Part shown: piece by piece, positions 37,071-45,841 of the stretch
Position numbering within the stretch: the stretch's first letter is position 1
How the letters are laid out: every line of letters begins with the position of its first letter
Assembly (NCBI RefSeq): GCF_041438805.1
Contig: NZ_CP109190.1
Span: 7,440,001-7,504,000, forward strand
Reading direction: 5' to 3'
Length of the DNA: 64,000 bases
From: Streptomyces sp. NBC_01707
Lineage (GTDB): Bacteria > Actinomycetota > Actinomycetes > Streptomycetales > Streptomycetaceae
The notes under the pieces: generated by a model
What the model was told of the DNA's origin: nothing
Database searches by the model: none
What the model saw: the letters and a program-made list of their open reading frames with translations, nothing else
Translations under genes and position numbers: made by a program

Positions 37071-37750
37071 CCGAACCCCAGGACCCGGGGAACAGCACGA
37101 GGCGCCTGCCCACCGTCGACCCTGTGGAACACGGCGGAGCAGTGGCCCTGGACCAGTCGGCCTCCGCCGCCTCGTACGACCCGGCGCCGACGAAGGAAGG
37201 CGGCGGCGGTGCCGGCCGCTTCTGGTCCGCGCGCCGTATCCCCGCAGGCCTCGTCGCCCTGGTGGTCCTCGGCGGTGCCGGCCTGCTGCTGTACGACGTG
37301 GCGGCGGTACGGGCCGACCATCCGGCGATGCGGTGGCGCCGCTCGCTCGCCGACGAACTGGCACAACGCCCGCTGAACAACGTGTGGGTGCTGGCCGGAG
37401 CGGGGGTCGCCATGGCGATCGGCCTGTGGCTGATCGTCCTCGCCGCCACGCCCGGCCTGCGCGACCTGCTGCCGATGCGCCGTGACCGTCGCGATGTGCG
37501 GGCCGGGCTCGACCGGACCGCCGCCGCCCTGGTCCTGCGTGACCGGGCGGTGGAGGTGTCCGGTGTGCAGTCGGTGCGGGTCCGGATGGGGCGTGCCAAG
37601 GTCGCGGTGCGCGCCGTCTCGCACTTCCGTGAACTCGACGACGTACGGGCCGATCTGGACACCGTACTGGCCACGGGTATCGACGAACTGGGCCTGGCGA
37701 AGCCGCCGAGCCTGTCGGTGCATGTCCGCCGTCCGGCCAAGAAGGGGTGA
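37067..37750 (+). CDS. DUF6286-type membrane protein
   Basis: A 227-residue protein with a disordered N-terminus, two membrane helices (RIPAGLVALVVLGGAGLLLY and VWVLAGAGVAMAIGLWLIVL) and a C-terminal cytoplasmic domain (RDVRAGLDRTAAALVLRDRA ... LSVHVRRPAKKG). Its layout copies that of AmaP, the next gene: two helices plus a small alpha/beta domain with an Asp23-like ring. DUF6286 proteins are regular partners in these actinobacterial clusters. ATG overlaps the previous stop by ATGA. Function unknown. Confidence 0.85.
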   Translation: MTEPQDPGNSTRRLPTVDPVEHGGAVALDQSASAASYDPAPTKEGGGGAGRFWSARRIPAGLVALVVLGGAGLLLYDVAAVRADHPAMRWRRSLADELAQRPLNNVWVLAGAGVAMAIGLWLIVLAATPGLRDLLPMRRDRRDVRAGLDRTAAALVLRDRAVEVSGVQSVRVRMGRAKVAVRAVSHFRELDDVRADLDTVLATGIDELGLAKPPSLSVHVRRPAKKG

Positions 37751-38334
37751 CCGCGGTGCTCAGTACCGTCAACCGGGTACTGCTCGGACTCGCCGGCCTG
37801 GTGCTGATCTGCGGCGGCGGTGCGGTACTGGCCGCCGGGCTCGGTCTCTCCGTACCGTCCTGGTGGCCGTGGGGCGGCAGGACCGATGTGCTGCTCTCCC
37901 AGGCCGACCGGGACCGCTGGCGCGCCGACGGCTGGTGGTGGCCGACCGTGATCGTGGTACTCGCCGTGCTGGTCGTCCTCGCGCTGTGGTGGTTCCTCGC
38001 CCAGCTCCGCCGCGCCCGCCTCGCCGAGGTGCTGGTCGAGAGCGGCGACGGCGAGGGGGCGCTGCTGCGCGGCCGGGCCCTGGAGGGCGTGCTCGCCGGG
38101 GAGGCGGGAACGCTGGACGGGGTCGCCCGAGCTCAGGTGATGCTGGTCGGCCGGCGCACCTCGCCGCAGGCCCGGATCAGGCTGCTGATGGAACCGCACG
38201 CGGCACCGGGCGAGGCGCTCGGCCGCCTCACGGACGAGGCACTGGCCCATGCGCGGGACTCGGCGGGGCTGGCGCAGCTACCGGCCGAGGTGCGGCTGCG
38301 GGCCGTCAAACACCGTGCGGAACGCGTGAGCTGA
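37747..38334 (+). CDS. amaP: Alkaline shock response membrane anchor AmaP
   Basis: A 195-residue protein with two N-terminal membrane helices (VNRVLLGLAGLVLICGGGAV and WWPTVIVVLAVLVVLALWWF) and a cytoplasmic domain of Asp23-like character (ARAQVMLVGRRTSPQARIRL ... LPAEVRLRAVKHR). AmaP anchors Asp23 at the membrane in staphylococci. GTG 37747 overlaps the preceding stop; a second GTG at 37756 is also possible. Last gene of the five-gene operon; no strong terminator seen in the 114 bases that follow. Confidence 0.87.
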   Translation: MTAVLSTVNRVLLGLAGLVLICGGGAVLAAGLGLSVPSWWPWGGRTDVLLSQADRDRWRADGWWWPTVIVVLAVLVVLALWWFLAQLRRARLAEVLVESGDGEGALLRGRALEGVLAGEAGTLDGVARAQVMLVGRRTSPQARIRLLMEPHAAPGEALGRLTDEALAHARDSAGLAQLPAEVRLRAVKHRAERVS

Positions 38335-38448
38335 CGGTGGGGACGTCCGCCGGCGGCACAGTCGTGCCCGCCGAGGGAGCCTTCCGTGCGCTGGGGACCA
38401 CGGGGAGGTCGAGGACAGGACCGGCCACCGGACGGCCCCGGCGCTCGC

Positions 38449-39204
38449 TCAGAACCCGTGCCGTACACCGCCGTCCACCGGCACCATGATCCCCGTCAGA
38501 TACGACGCCGCGGGCGACAGCAGGAACGCCGCCGTCCGGCCGAACTCCTGCGGCGTGCCGTAGCGGCGCAACGGAATGCGCGCCTCGGCCGCCGCACGGG
38601 ACGCCTCCGCATCGCCGGACAGCGCGTCCAGCTCACGCACCCGGTCGGTGTCGATCCGGGCCGGCAGCACACCCACCACGCGGATGCCCCGCGGGCCGAG
38701 CTCGTCGGCCAGGGACTTGGCGAATCCGGCCAGGCCCGGTCGCAGACCGTTCGAAATGGTCAGCCCGGCGATCGGCTCGTGGACCGAGCCGGAGAGCACG
38801 AAGCCGATCACCCCGCCCTCACCGAGCGCCGCGGCAGCCGTACGCGCCAGCCGCACCGCACCCAGGAACACCGAATCGAATGCCGACTGCCACTGCTCGT
38901 CCGTGTTGTCCGCGACGAAGCCGGGGGCGGGCCCACCCACGCTGATCAGGATGCCGTCGAGCCGCCCGAACCGCTCATGGGCGGCGTCCACCAGCCGCTG
39001 CGCGGCAGCGGGCTCCGCATTGTCGGCGGCGAGACCGACGGCGTCCGGCCCCAGTTCGGCGGCCGCCGCCTCGACCCGCTTCTCGTCACGGCCGGTGATG
39101 ATCACCTTCGCGCCGTCCGCCACCAGCTCCCGCGCCGTGGCGTTACCCAGCCCCCGGGTCGCGCCGGTGACGATGTACACACGGTCCTTCAATTCAAGAT
39201 CCAT
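38449..39204 (-). CDS. Short-chain dehydrogenase lacking the catalytic Tyr-Lys pair
   Basis: A 251-residue classical-size SDR with cofactor motif TGATRGLG (residues 13-20), the acidic DNAE segment and a normal C-terminus (YLTGIMVPVDGGVRHGF). The expected YxxxK is replaced: the aligned segment reads LTISN (Leu148, Asn152), although the Ser of the triad is kept in LSGS. The protein may be a non-canonical SDR or a binding/regulatory pseudoenzyme. Its start lies 5 bases beyond the stop of the GH15 gene on the same strand, so they are probably cotranscribed. Confidence 0.88.
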   Translation of the reverse strand: MDLELKDRVYIVTGATRGLGNATARELVADGAKVIITGRDEKRVEAAAAELGPDAVGLAADNAEPAAAQRLVDAAHERFGRLDGILISVGGPAPGFVADNTDEQWQSAFDSVFLGAVRLARTAAAALGEGGVIGFVLSGSVHEPIAGLTISNGLRPGLAGFAKSLADELGPRGIRVVGVLPARIDTDRVRELDALSGDAEASRAAAEARIPLRRYGTPQEFGRTAAFLLSPAASYLTGIMVPVDGGVRHGF

Positions 39205-39209
39205 GGCCC

Positions 39210-41009
39210 CTATCCTGCCGTCTCGGCCTCCAGCATGTCCTCCCCGGTCAGGGCGACCGCGGTGCCCACCAGTCCGATATGGCTGAATGCCTGCGGGAAA
39301 TTGCCCAGTTGCCGCCGCGCGACGGTGTCGTACTCCTCGGCGAGCAACCCGACATCGTTGCGGAGCTCGAGGAGCCGCTCGAAGAGCTCGGTGGCCTCCT
39401 CGGCGCGCCCGGTCAGGCGCAGCGCGTCCGCCAGCCAGAACGAGCACGCCAGGAACGCCCCTTCGCCGCCCGGCAGCCCGTCGATCGAGACACCCTCCGT
39501 GCTGTAGCGGCGGACCAGACCGTCGCTGCCCAGTTCGTCACGGACCGCGTCGACCGTGCCGACGAGTCGCGGATCGTCCGGCGGCAGGAATCCGGTCCGG
39601 GCGATCAGCAGCGTCGCGGCGTCCAGGTCCCGGGAGCCGTACGACTGCGTGAACGTGTTCCGTACCGGGTCGTACCCCTTCTCGCACACCTCCCGGTGCA
39701 CGGCGTCCCGCATCACCCGCCACCGTTCGGCGTCCCCTGCCAGCGACGGGTTCGCCTCCAGGGTGCGCACCGCGCGGTCGGCGGCGACCCAGGCCATCAC
39801 CTTCGAGTGCACGAAGTGGCGGCGTTGGCCGCGGATCTCCCAGAGCCCCTCGTCCGGCTCGCGCCAGGTGGACTCCAGGAACCCGAGGAGACTGAGCTGC
39901 AGGCTCCAGGCGTGCGGTTGATCGGCCAGGCCCGCCTCGCGCGCGAGGCGGAGCGAGTCGATGACCTCTCCGTACACATCGAGCTGCCGTTGCCGGACCG
40001 CCGCGTTGCCGATCCGGACCGGGCTGGAGTTCTCGTATCCGGCCAGCCAGGGCAGCTCCGCCTCGGGCAGCCGCCGTTCGCCCGACAGGCCGTACATGAT
40101 CTGCAGGTCGGCGGGGTCCCCGGCGACGGCGCGCAGCAGCCAGTCCCGCCAGGCGGCGGCCTCTCCCACGTACCCGGCCGAGAGCAGCGCGTTGAGCGCC
40201 AGGGTGGAGTCCCGCAGCCAGCAGAAGCGGTAGTCCCAGTTCCGTACACCGCCGATCTCCTCCGGCAGCGATGTGGTGGGGGCTGCCACGATGCCGCCGG
40301 TCGGGGCGAAGGTGAGCGCCTTGAGGGTGATCAGCGAGCGGAGCACGGCTTCCCGGTACGGCCCCCGGTACTTGCAGCGGGCCGACCACTCGGCCCAGTC
40401 GGAAAGGGTGTTCTTCAGTGCCTCGTGCGGATCGACGAGATCGGGGCGCGGCGAGTGCGACGGGTGCCAGGTCAGGACGAACGCCACCTGCTCGCCCGCG
40501 GAGACGGTGAACGACGAGCAGGTGGAGAACTCCTGGCCCCATGTCTTGACCGGTGGCTCGCTGCGCAGCCAGACCGAGTCGGGTCCGGCGACGGCCACCC
40601 GGTGGCCCTGCGAGCGGCGCATCCACGGCACGATGGAGCCGAAGTCGAAGCGCAGCCGGATCACCGATGTCATGTCGACGGTGCCGCTGATCCCCTCGAC
40701 GATCCGCATGACATCGGGTTCCTGGTCGCGCTGCGGCATGAAGTCGATGACTTTGACGGTGCCGGTGCGGGTCTCCCAGAACGTCTCCAGGACGAGGGAG
40801 TCACCCACGTAGCTGCGCCGGGTGCAGGTGTCCGCGCCCTTCGGGGCGATGCGCCAGTGGCCGTTGTCGTCGTCGCCGAGCAGGGCGGCGAAGCAGGCGC
40901 CCGAGTCGAAACGGGGCAGACAGAGCCAGTCCACAGAACCGTTCCTGCCGACCAGGGCGGCTGTCTGCAGATCGCCGATGAGGGCGTAGTCCTCGATGCG
41001 TGGGGTCAC
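39210..41009 (-). CDS. Glycoside hydrolase family 15 protein
   Basis: A 599-residue cytoplasmic GH15 protein (glucoamylase/trehalase group) with no signal peptide. The N-terminal beta-sandwich (YALIGDLQTAALVGRNGSVD) and the (alpha/alpha)6 barrel containing GGVRNWDYRFCWLRDSTLAL are typical. Actinobacterial relatives include trehalases and alpha-glucosidases. GTG start at 41009. Followed immediately by the SDR gene. Substrate choice between trehalose and maltodextrins cannot be made here. Confidence 0.9.
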   Translation of the reverse strand: MTPRIEDYALIGDLQTAALVGRNGSVDWLCLPRFDSGACFAALLGDDDNGHWRIAPKGADTCTRRSYVGDSLVLETFWETRTGTVKVIDFMPQRDQEPDVMRIVEGISGTVDMTSVIRLRFDFGSIVPWMRRSQGHRVAVAGPDSVWLRSEPPVKTWGQEFSTCSSFTVSAGEQVAFVLTWHPSHSPRPDLVDPHEALKNTLSDWAEWSARCKYRGPYREAVLRSLITLKALTFAPTGGIVAAPTTSLPEEIGGVRNWDYRFCWLRDSTLALNALLSAGYVGEAAAWRDWLLRAVAGDPADLQIMYGLSGERRLPEAELPWLAGYENSSPVRIGNAAVRQRQLDVYGEVIDSLRLAREAGLADQPHAWSLQLSLLGFLESTWREPDEGLWEIRGQRRHFVHSKVMAWVAADRAVRTLEANPSLAGDAERWRVMRDAVHREVCEKGYDPVRNTFTQSYGSRDLDAATLLIARTGFLPPDDPRLVGTVDAVRDELGSDGLVRRYSTEGVSIDGLPGGEGAFLACSFWLADALRLTGRAEEATELFERLLELRNDVGLLAEEYDTVARRQLGNFPQAFSHIGLVGTAVALTGEDMLEAETAG

Positions 41010-41127
41010 GTTCTGCCGTGTTCCCGAACCAGAGCCTCGCTAAGCAGCCGGTGTCCCACGGGCGGCCGCACACTCCTGCCGTGGAACCGGCCGAGCAGCC
41101 ACCGGTCGAGCTGTCGCGGGTACCGCG

Positions 41128-41967
41128 TCAGGCCGTCGCCGGCTCGGACTTCTCCGGCTCGGGCTCCGGCTCCCCGGAGGCCTCGGCCTTGGCGGCGGCC
41201 TCCACCCGGTCGCGCTTCTCGCGCCGGGCCAGCACCACATATCCGACCGGCACGCCCGCGGCGAACAGCCACCATTGGACCGCATACGCCATGTGCGGAC
41301 CGATGGAGCTGTCGTCGGGGGCCTCGATCAGCTCGGGGACGTCGCCGGACGGTTCGGGCCCGGTCTGCTCGACGTAGCCGCCGAGGACCGGCCGGGAGAG
41401 CGCCTTGGCCTGCTGGGCGCTGTTGATCAGCATCACCTGGCGGTCCGGCAGGTCCGACAGGTCCTTGATGCCGCTGGTTCCCGTCGTCTCGTCGGCCTTG
41501 AGCCGCCCAGTGACGGTCACCTCGCCCTCGGGCACGGCCGGGACGTCCGGGAAGGCGCGCTGGTCGTCGGCGGCGGGGACCCAGCCGCGGTTGATCAGGA
41601 CCGTACCGCCGCCCTTGAGGTCGAGCGGGATCAGCACGTGGAAGCCGATGCTTCCGTCGGTGGAGGTCCGGCGCCGCACGACCACCTCGTGCTCCGTGTC
41701 GTACGTCCCCGTGGCCGTCACCGCACGCCAGTAGTCGGAGCGCGGGATCGTGTGACCCGGGGAGGTGAGCGTGGCGACCGGAACCGGCTTCGCCTTGAGG
41801 TTGTGCGAGATCAGAGCGTTCTGCGCCACCCGGTGCTCATGCCGGTGCAGCTGCCAGAAGCCCAGCTCGACCATCGTGGGAATGAGGACGAGGGTGAGGA
41901 GGGCGAGGATCAGCCACTGCCGGGTCAACAGGAAGCGGTACACCCCACGACGGTACAACTGCGTCAT
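41128..41967 (-). CDS. SURF1 family cytochrome oxidase assembly protein
   Basis: A 279-residue protein with one membrane helix near each end (WLILALLTLVLIPTMVELGF and VQWWLFAAGVPVGYVVLARR) and the SURF1 signatures GFWQLHRHEHR, VLINRGWVPA and GPHMAYAVQWW. SURF1 helps insert haem into aa3-type cytochrome c oxidase. The C-terminal tail is Glu/Pro-rich. Stands alone on the minus strand. Confidence 0.92.
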   Translation of the reverse strand: MTQLYRRGVYRFLLTRQWLILALLTLVLIPTMVELGFWQLHRHEHRVAQNALISHNLKAKPVPVATLTSPGHTIPRSDYWRAVTATGTYDTEHEVVVRRRTSTDGSIGFHVLIPLDLKGGGTVLINRGWVPAADDQRAFPDVPAVPEGEVTVTGRLKADETTGTSGIKDLSDLPDRQVMLINSAQQAKALSRPVLGGYVEQTGPEPSGDVPELIEAPDDSSIGPHMAYAVQWWLFAAGVPVGYVVLARREKRDRVEAAAKAEASGEPEPEPEKSEPATA

Positions 41968-42014
41968 GGGGTGCTTCGCGGAGGGGGTGGCGGAACGGGC
42001 CGTGCGGCCGGTGG

Positions 42015-42248
42015 TCAGACCTTGTCGATGATGCCCACCTTCCCCTCGGCCCGGGCGCAGTGACCGCCGCAGAACCAGTGCCCGTCCACCTCGACACCCT
42101 GGCCGATGACCTGGACCCGGCAGTGCTCACAGATGGGGGCCATCCGGTGGATGGCGCAGGAGAAACAGTCGAAGACATGCACCGCGCCCTGCGCGTGCAC
42201 CTCGAACGACATGCCGTAGTCGTTTCCGCAAACTTCACAACGTGCCAT
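42015..42248 (-). CDS. Small Cys-rich, probably zinc-binding protein
   Basis: A 77-residue protein with paired cysteines: CEVC at residues 4-7, CFSC around 28-31, CEHC around 40-43 and a CGGHC near 60-64, plus several His. The pattern suggests two or more treble-clef or ribbon-type zinc sites (CEVCGNDYGMSFEV, HRMAPICEHCRVQVIGQG). I know no assigned function for this type. It is 46 bases upstream of the SURF1 gene on the same strand. Could bind nucleic acid or another protein. Confidence 0.8.
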   Translation of the reverse strand: MARCEVCGNDYGMSFEVHAQGAVHVFDCFSCAIHRMAPICEHCRVQVIGQGVEVDGHWFCGGHCARAEGKVGIIDKV

Positions 42249-42311
42249 GCGCCACAGGGTGGGACGAGGGGCGCCGGGCTGCGAGCGGCGGACGGGCGAG
42301 TCGCCCCCGGT

Positions 42312-43337
42312 TCACTCCGATGACGGCGTCGGCAGGGCGGGGGCCACCGGGGCCCCGGTCGTCGTCGACACCTGTGCCACATCCCGCAGCAGATGGGTGA
42401 AGGCGGTCTCGTCCACGATCGGTGTGCCGAACGCCTTCGCCTTCACCGTCTTCGACGTCGCCGCGTCGGGGTCGTTGGTGACCAGCAGGCTGGTCAGCCG
42501 CGAGACGCTGGTCGCGACATGCAGCCCGGCCTCGATCGCCCGGTCCTCCAGCAGCTCACGGTCGATGGAGGTGTCGCCGGAGAAGGCCACCCGCATGCCC
42601 TGCATGAGCGGTTTGTCCTTGTCGTACCGTCCCGGGTTCGGATACGGGCAGGCCGGCCGCTTACGCGAAGGGCGCCAGCTGCCCTGGCTGCCGTACGACG
42701 GCTGGTGGCCGACCCGCGGGGTGACCGGGGAGTCCGACCACTCGGTCAGCGGGCGGCACTCCAGCAGCGGCAGCCGCACCCCGTCGCGCGCCGCCGCGTG
42801 CAGACTCGGCCGGAACGCCTCGGCCAGCACCCGGGCGTCGTCCAGCGCGTGGTGCGCACGCTGCTGGACGACTCCGAAGTGCGCGGCCAGCGACTGCAGC
42901 TTGTGGTTGGGCAGCGGCAGCCGGAGCTCCTTGGAGAGCGCAATGGTGCAGAGCCGGTGCTCGACCGGTGCGACGACCGCGGCGCGCGCGTACTCCCGGG
43001 CCAGCATCGACCAGTCGAAGGCGGCGTTGTGCGCGACGAGCACACGGCCCGCCAGCCGCTCGGAGAGATCGGCGGCGACTTCCGGAAAGAGCGGGGCACC
43101 TTCCAGGACATCGCTGGTCAGGCCGTGGATCCAGACGGGGCCGGGGTCCCGTTCCGGGTTGACGAGGGTGTACCAGTGGTCCTCGACGTTGCCCTGGGCG
43201 TCCAGCCGGTAGACGGCAGCGGACACTATCCGGTCGTCCCGGGCGAGTCCGGTGGTCTCCACGTCGACGACCGCATACCCCTGTGGGTAGGCGGTCGGCC
43301 ACGGTGCTGCGGTCTGGCGGTCGTCGAGCATGGTCAC
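42312..43337 (-). CDS. DEDDh 3'-5' exonuclease with C-terminal BRCT-like domain
   Basis: A 341-residue protein. The N-terminal DnaQ-like exonuclease has Exo I VVDVETTG (Asp25, Glu27), Exo II AHNAAFDWSML and Exo III HHALDDARVLAE. After a Pro/Ser/Arg linker with the GSQGSW segment, residues about 245-320 (MRVAFSGDTSIDRELLEDRA ... SLLVTNDPDAATSKTVKA) read as a BRCT domain. The combination is a known actinobacterial DNA polymerase epsilon-like repair protein of unclear role. The next gene downstream on the same strand is the sterile unrelated small Cys-rich protein. Confidence 0.9.
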   Translation of the reverse strand: MTMLDDRQTAAPWPTAYPQGYAVVDVETTGLARDDRIVSAAVYRLDAQGNVEDHWYTLVNPERDPGPVWIHGLTSDVLEGAPLFPEVAADLSERLAGRVLVAHNAAFDWSMLAREYARAAVVAPVEHRLCTIALSKELRLPLPNHKLQSLAAHFGVVQQRAHHALDDARVLAEAFRPSLHAAARDGVRLPLLECRPLTEWSDSPVTPRVGHQPSYGSQGSWRPSRKRPACPYPNPGRYDKDKPLMQGMRVAFSGDTSIDRELLEDRAIEAGLHVATSVSRLTSLLVTNDPDAATSKTVKAKAFGTPIVDETAFTHLLRDVAQVSTTTGAPVAPALPTPSSE

Positions 43338-43408
43338 AGAGAATACGGGCCGGGACCGACAGTCCCCTATCCGGGAGCGTTCTGTTCGAGCCGCCCGGCG
43401 AGGGGACG

Positions 43409-44035
43409 CTAGCCTCCATCGGTGGCGAGCAGTCCGTTCACCAGTGCTTGCATCGACGCCGTGAACAGTCGTTCCTGGTCGGCGGGGAGAGCGAGCGCCC
43501 GGGCCAGTGCCGGGTCGTGCTCGGCCGTGACCGTGTCCCAGAGATCACCCTCGCCGGGGGACTGGACCGGGGAACGTTCCCGGTTGCGTTCGACGAGCAG
43601 GAAGCCGACGGTCTGGAACTGCACCGCCCGTACCGCGTCGGCGGCCCGCGCCCCGCGCAGCCCCGCGGCGTGCACCTCGTGGACGAGGGCCTGCTGTGCG
43701 GGCAGGAACATCCGCTCCGTGAGACCGCGTTCATGGACCATCGCGATCAGGTGGGGGCGGGCGCGCAGTTCGCGGCGCAGCCCCCGGGCGACGGAGACGA
43801 TCCGGGCCACCGGGGTCCGTCCGGCCGGCCGGACGGCGCCCATCTCCTGGACGGTGCGTTCCACCAGTGCGTCGAGCAGCGACTCGCGATTGCCGACATG
43901 CCAGTAGATCGAGGTGACCGCCGTGCCCAGCTCGGCGGCCAGCTTGCGCATCGTGAGGGCATCCGGGCCGTGCTGCCGCACCAGGGCGGCAGCGGCTTCC
44001 AGAACCTCTTCGCGGGTCAGCGACGATCGCGCCAC
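43409..44035 (-). CDS. TetR family regulator
   Basis: A 208-residue TetR-type repressor. The N-terminal helix-turn-helix is SLTREEVLEAAAALVRQHGP followed by TMRKLAAELGTAVTSIYWHV; the C-terminal ligand domain resembles the TetR_C group with Tet-repressor-like layout. GTG start at 44035. It is divergent from the decarboxylase/SDR/amidohydrolase genes, and palindromic GTTACA elements lie in the 114-base gap, so it most likely controls that operon and itself. The effector should be a pathway substrate or intermediate. Confidence 0.92.
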   Translation of the reverse strand: MARSSLTREEVLEAAAALVRQHGPDALTMRKLAAELGTAVTSIYWHVGNRESLLDALVERTVQEMGAVRPAGRTPVARIVSVARGLRRELRARPHLIAMVHERGLTERMFLPAQQALVHEVHAAGLRGARAADAVRAVQFQTVGFLLVERNRERSPVQSPGEGDLWDTVTAEHDPALARALALPADQERLFTASMQALVNGLLATDGG

Positions 44036-44096
44036 AGTGCTCCCAACTTCCCGAACTCCGTTACACGCATGCCTATTTACCCTTCATTCGAGCCGG

Positions 44097-44111
44097 TGTA
44101 ACTGTGTTACA
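44097..44111. promoter_or_regulatory. Probable TetR operator
   Basis: TGTAACTGTGTTACA is a perfect 6-base inverted repeat with a 3-base centre, 38 bases before the decarboxylase start. A separate half-site GTTACA is at 44060-44065, nearer the TetR gene. Confidence 0.65.
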
Positions 44112-44149
44112 GAACCCGGGCACGGACAACCGAGAAGGGTGGTACGTCC

Positions 44150-44950
44150 ATGGCACGTGTACGGTACGGCGCGCGCACCGACGCCGAGATCGCGACGGCC
44201 CGCACAGCCCGCTCCGAACTCCCCGACATCTGGTCCACCGGGGTGGTCGCCGTCTGGGAGAGCGACCCCGATGCGGTGGCGGCGGTCCTGCCACCGCCCC
44301 TCAAACCCGCCGAACGCCCGCTCGTCCGCGCCGCCATCAGCAAGGTCGAGCTCCCCGGCTATCCGCTGGGCGCGGGTTCCGTCGCCGTCGCCGCCGTCCA
44401 CGACGGGCGCGAGGGCTGGTATCCGCTCGTCATGCCGATGACCCACGAGCGGGCACTGATCGGCGGCCGTGAGGTCTTCGGTGAGCCGAAGAAGCTGGGC
44501 GAGGTGACCGTCGAGCGCGACGGACCGGTCGTCCGGGCCTCTCTCGTCCGGCACGGCATCGCGTTCGTCGAGGTACGCGGCGAGGTCGGCGAGCAGCTGC
44601 CGCTGCCCGAACCGGCCGAGAAGCTCGACTTCTACTTCAAGTTCCTGCCTGCCGCGGACGGTGAGGGCTTCGACGCCGATCCCGTACTGATCCACTGCAT
44701 CCGTCACGAGAAGGTCCGCAAGCTCGAGCGGATCTCGGGCGACGTGACGCTGCGCGAGTCGATGTACGACCCGGTCGCCGACCTCCCCGTACGCCGGCTG
44801 ATCGATCTGACCGTCGGCGAGAAGACCAGCGACCAGCAGGGCAGGGCCGTCGAGCGGGTGAGCGCCGAGGCGCTGCTGCCGTACATCCACCAGCGGTACG
44901 ACGACCCGCAGCAGATCCACGACGGCCCGCCGCAGGGGAGTGTCCGATGA
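44150..44950 (+). CDS. Acetoacetate decarboxylase family protein
   Basis: A 266-residue member of the acetoacetate decarboxylase superfamily. The active-site segment GREVFGEPKKLGEV retains the lysine pair (Lys114, Lys115) matching the Schiff-base lysine region of the clostridial enzyme; residue Glu100-Arg101 and LVMPMTHERALIGG precede it. In this superfamily the lysine can support decarboxylation, aldol or dehydration reactions. First gene of a coupled four-gene set; its stop overlaps the next ATG (ATGA). The true substrate is unknown, probably a keto acid or aldehyde-bearing acid. Confidence 0.9.
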   Translation: MARVRYGARTDAEIATARTARSELPDIWSTGVVAVWESDPDAVAAVLPPPLKPAERPLVRAAISKVELPGYPLGAGSVAVAAVHDGREGWYPLVMPMTHERALIGGREVFGEPKKLGEVTVERDGPVVRASLVRHGIAFVEVRGEVGEQLPLPEPAEKLDFYFKFLPAADGEGFDADPVLIHCIRHEKVRKLERISGDVTLRESMYDPVADLPVRRLIDLTVGEKTSDQQGRAVERVSAEALLPYIHQRYDDPQQIHDGPPQGSVR

Positions 44951-45831
44951 GGCTGGGGGAGGGGCAGGTCGCCGTCGTCACCGGCGCCGCCGGCGGTATC
45001 GGGCTCGCGATGGCCCGCAGGTTCGCGGCCGAGGGGCTGAAGGTCGTACTGGCCGACGTGGAGGAGGGTGCGCTCGACAAGGCGGCGGCCGAGCTGCGCG
45101 AGGGCGGCGCGTACGTGCTGGCTCGGGTCGTCGACGTCGGTGAGCGGGAATCCGTCCAGGCTCTCGCCGACGCCGTGTACGACACCTTCGGCGCCGTCCA
45201 TGTGCTGTGCAACAACGCGGGCGTCGGCTCCGGTGCCGAGGGCCGGATGTGGGAGCACGAGCCGAACGACTGGAAGTGGGCGTTCGCCGTCAATGTGTGG
45301 GGCGTCTTCCACGGCATCCAGGCCTTCGTGCCCCGGATGATCGAGGGCGGCGAGCCCGGCCGGGTCGTCAACACCTCGTCCGGCGACGGCGGCATCGCCC
45401 CGCTGCCCACCGCCTCCGTCTACGCGGTCACCAAGTCCGCCGTCGTCACGATGACCGAGTCGCTCTACGCGCATCTGAAGGCGGAGGGCTCGGCGGTCGG
45501 CGCCTCGGTGCTCTTCCCCGGCCCGCACATGCTCCGTACCGGACTGTGGGAGTCGCACCGCAACCGGCCCGAGCGGTACGCCAAGGAGCGGCCGCGCCGG
45601 ACCCCGTACCGCAGCCTCGACCAGTGGGAGTCCGCCATGAGGGCGGCGGGCCACGAGGTCGAGTTCACACCGGTGGAGGAGGTCGCGGGCGCGGTCGTGG
45701 ACGGGATCCGCGCGGACCGCTTCTGGCTGCTCCCGCCGAGCGAGCACAGCGACCGGCAGATCCGCGCCAGGTCGCAGTCGATGCTCGACCGGGCGAACCC
45801 GTCGTACCTGGAGAGCTTCATACTCGACTGA
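44947..45831 (+). CDS. SDR family oxidoreductase of the TetR-controlled cluster
   Basis: A 294-residue classical SDR with TGAAGGIG cofactor motif, NNAG motif in CNNAGVGSGAE, and an intact active site (SSGDGG... VYAVTKSAV, i.e. YxxxK). The C-terminal 60 residues extend beyond the SDR core and probably cap the substrate site. It overlaps the decarboxylase-like gene by ATGA and is followed 10 bases later by the first amidohydrolase, so it should oxidise or reduce an alcohol/ketone in the same pathway. Confidence 0.92.
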   Translation: MRLGEGQVAVVTGAAGGIGLAMARRFAAEGLKVVLADVEEGALDKAAAELREGGAYVLARVVDVGERESVQALADAVYDTFGAVHVLCNNAGVGSGAEGRMWEHEPNDWKWAFAVNVWGVFHGIQAFVPRMIEGGEPGRVVNTSSGDGGIAPLPTASVYAVTKSAVVTMTESLYAHLKAEGSAVGASVLFPGPHMLRTGLWESHRNRPERYAKERPRRTPYRSLDQWESAMRAAGHEVEFTPVEEVAGAVVDGIRADRFWLLPPSEHSDRQIRARSQSMLDRANPSYLESFILD

Positions 45832-45841
45832 GGGGCGAGCG

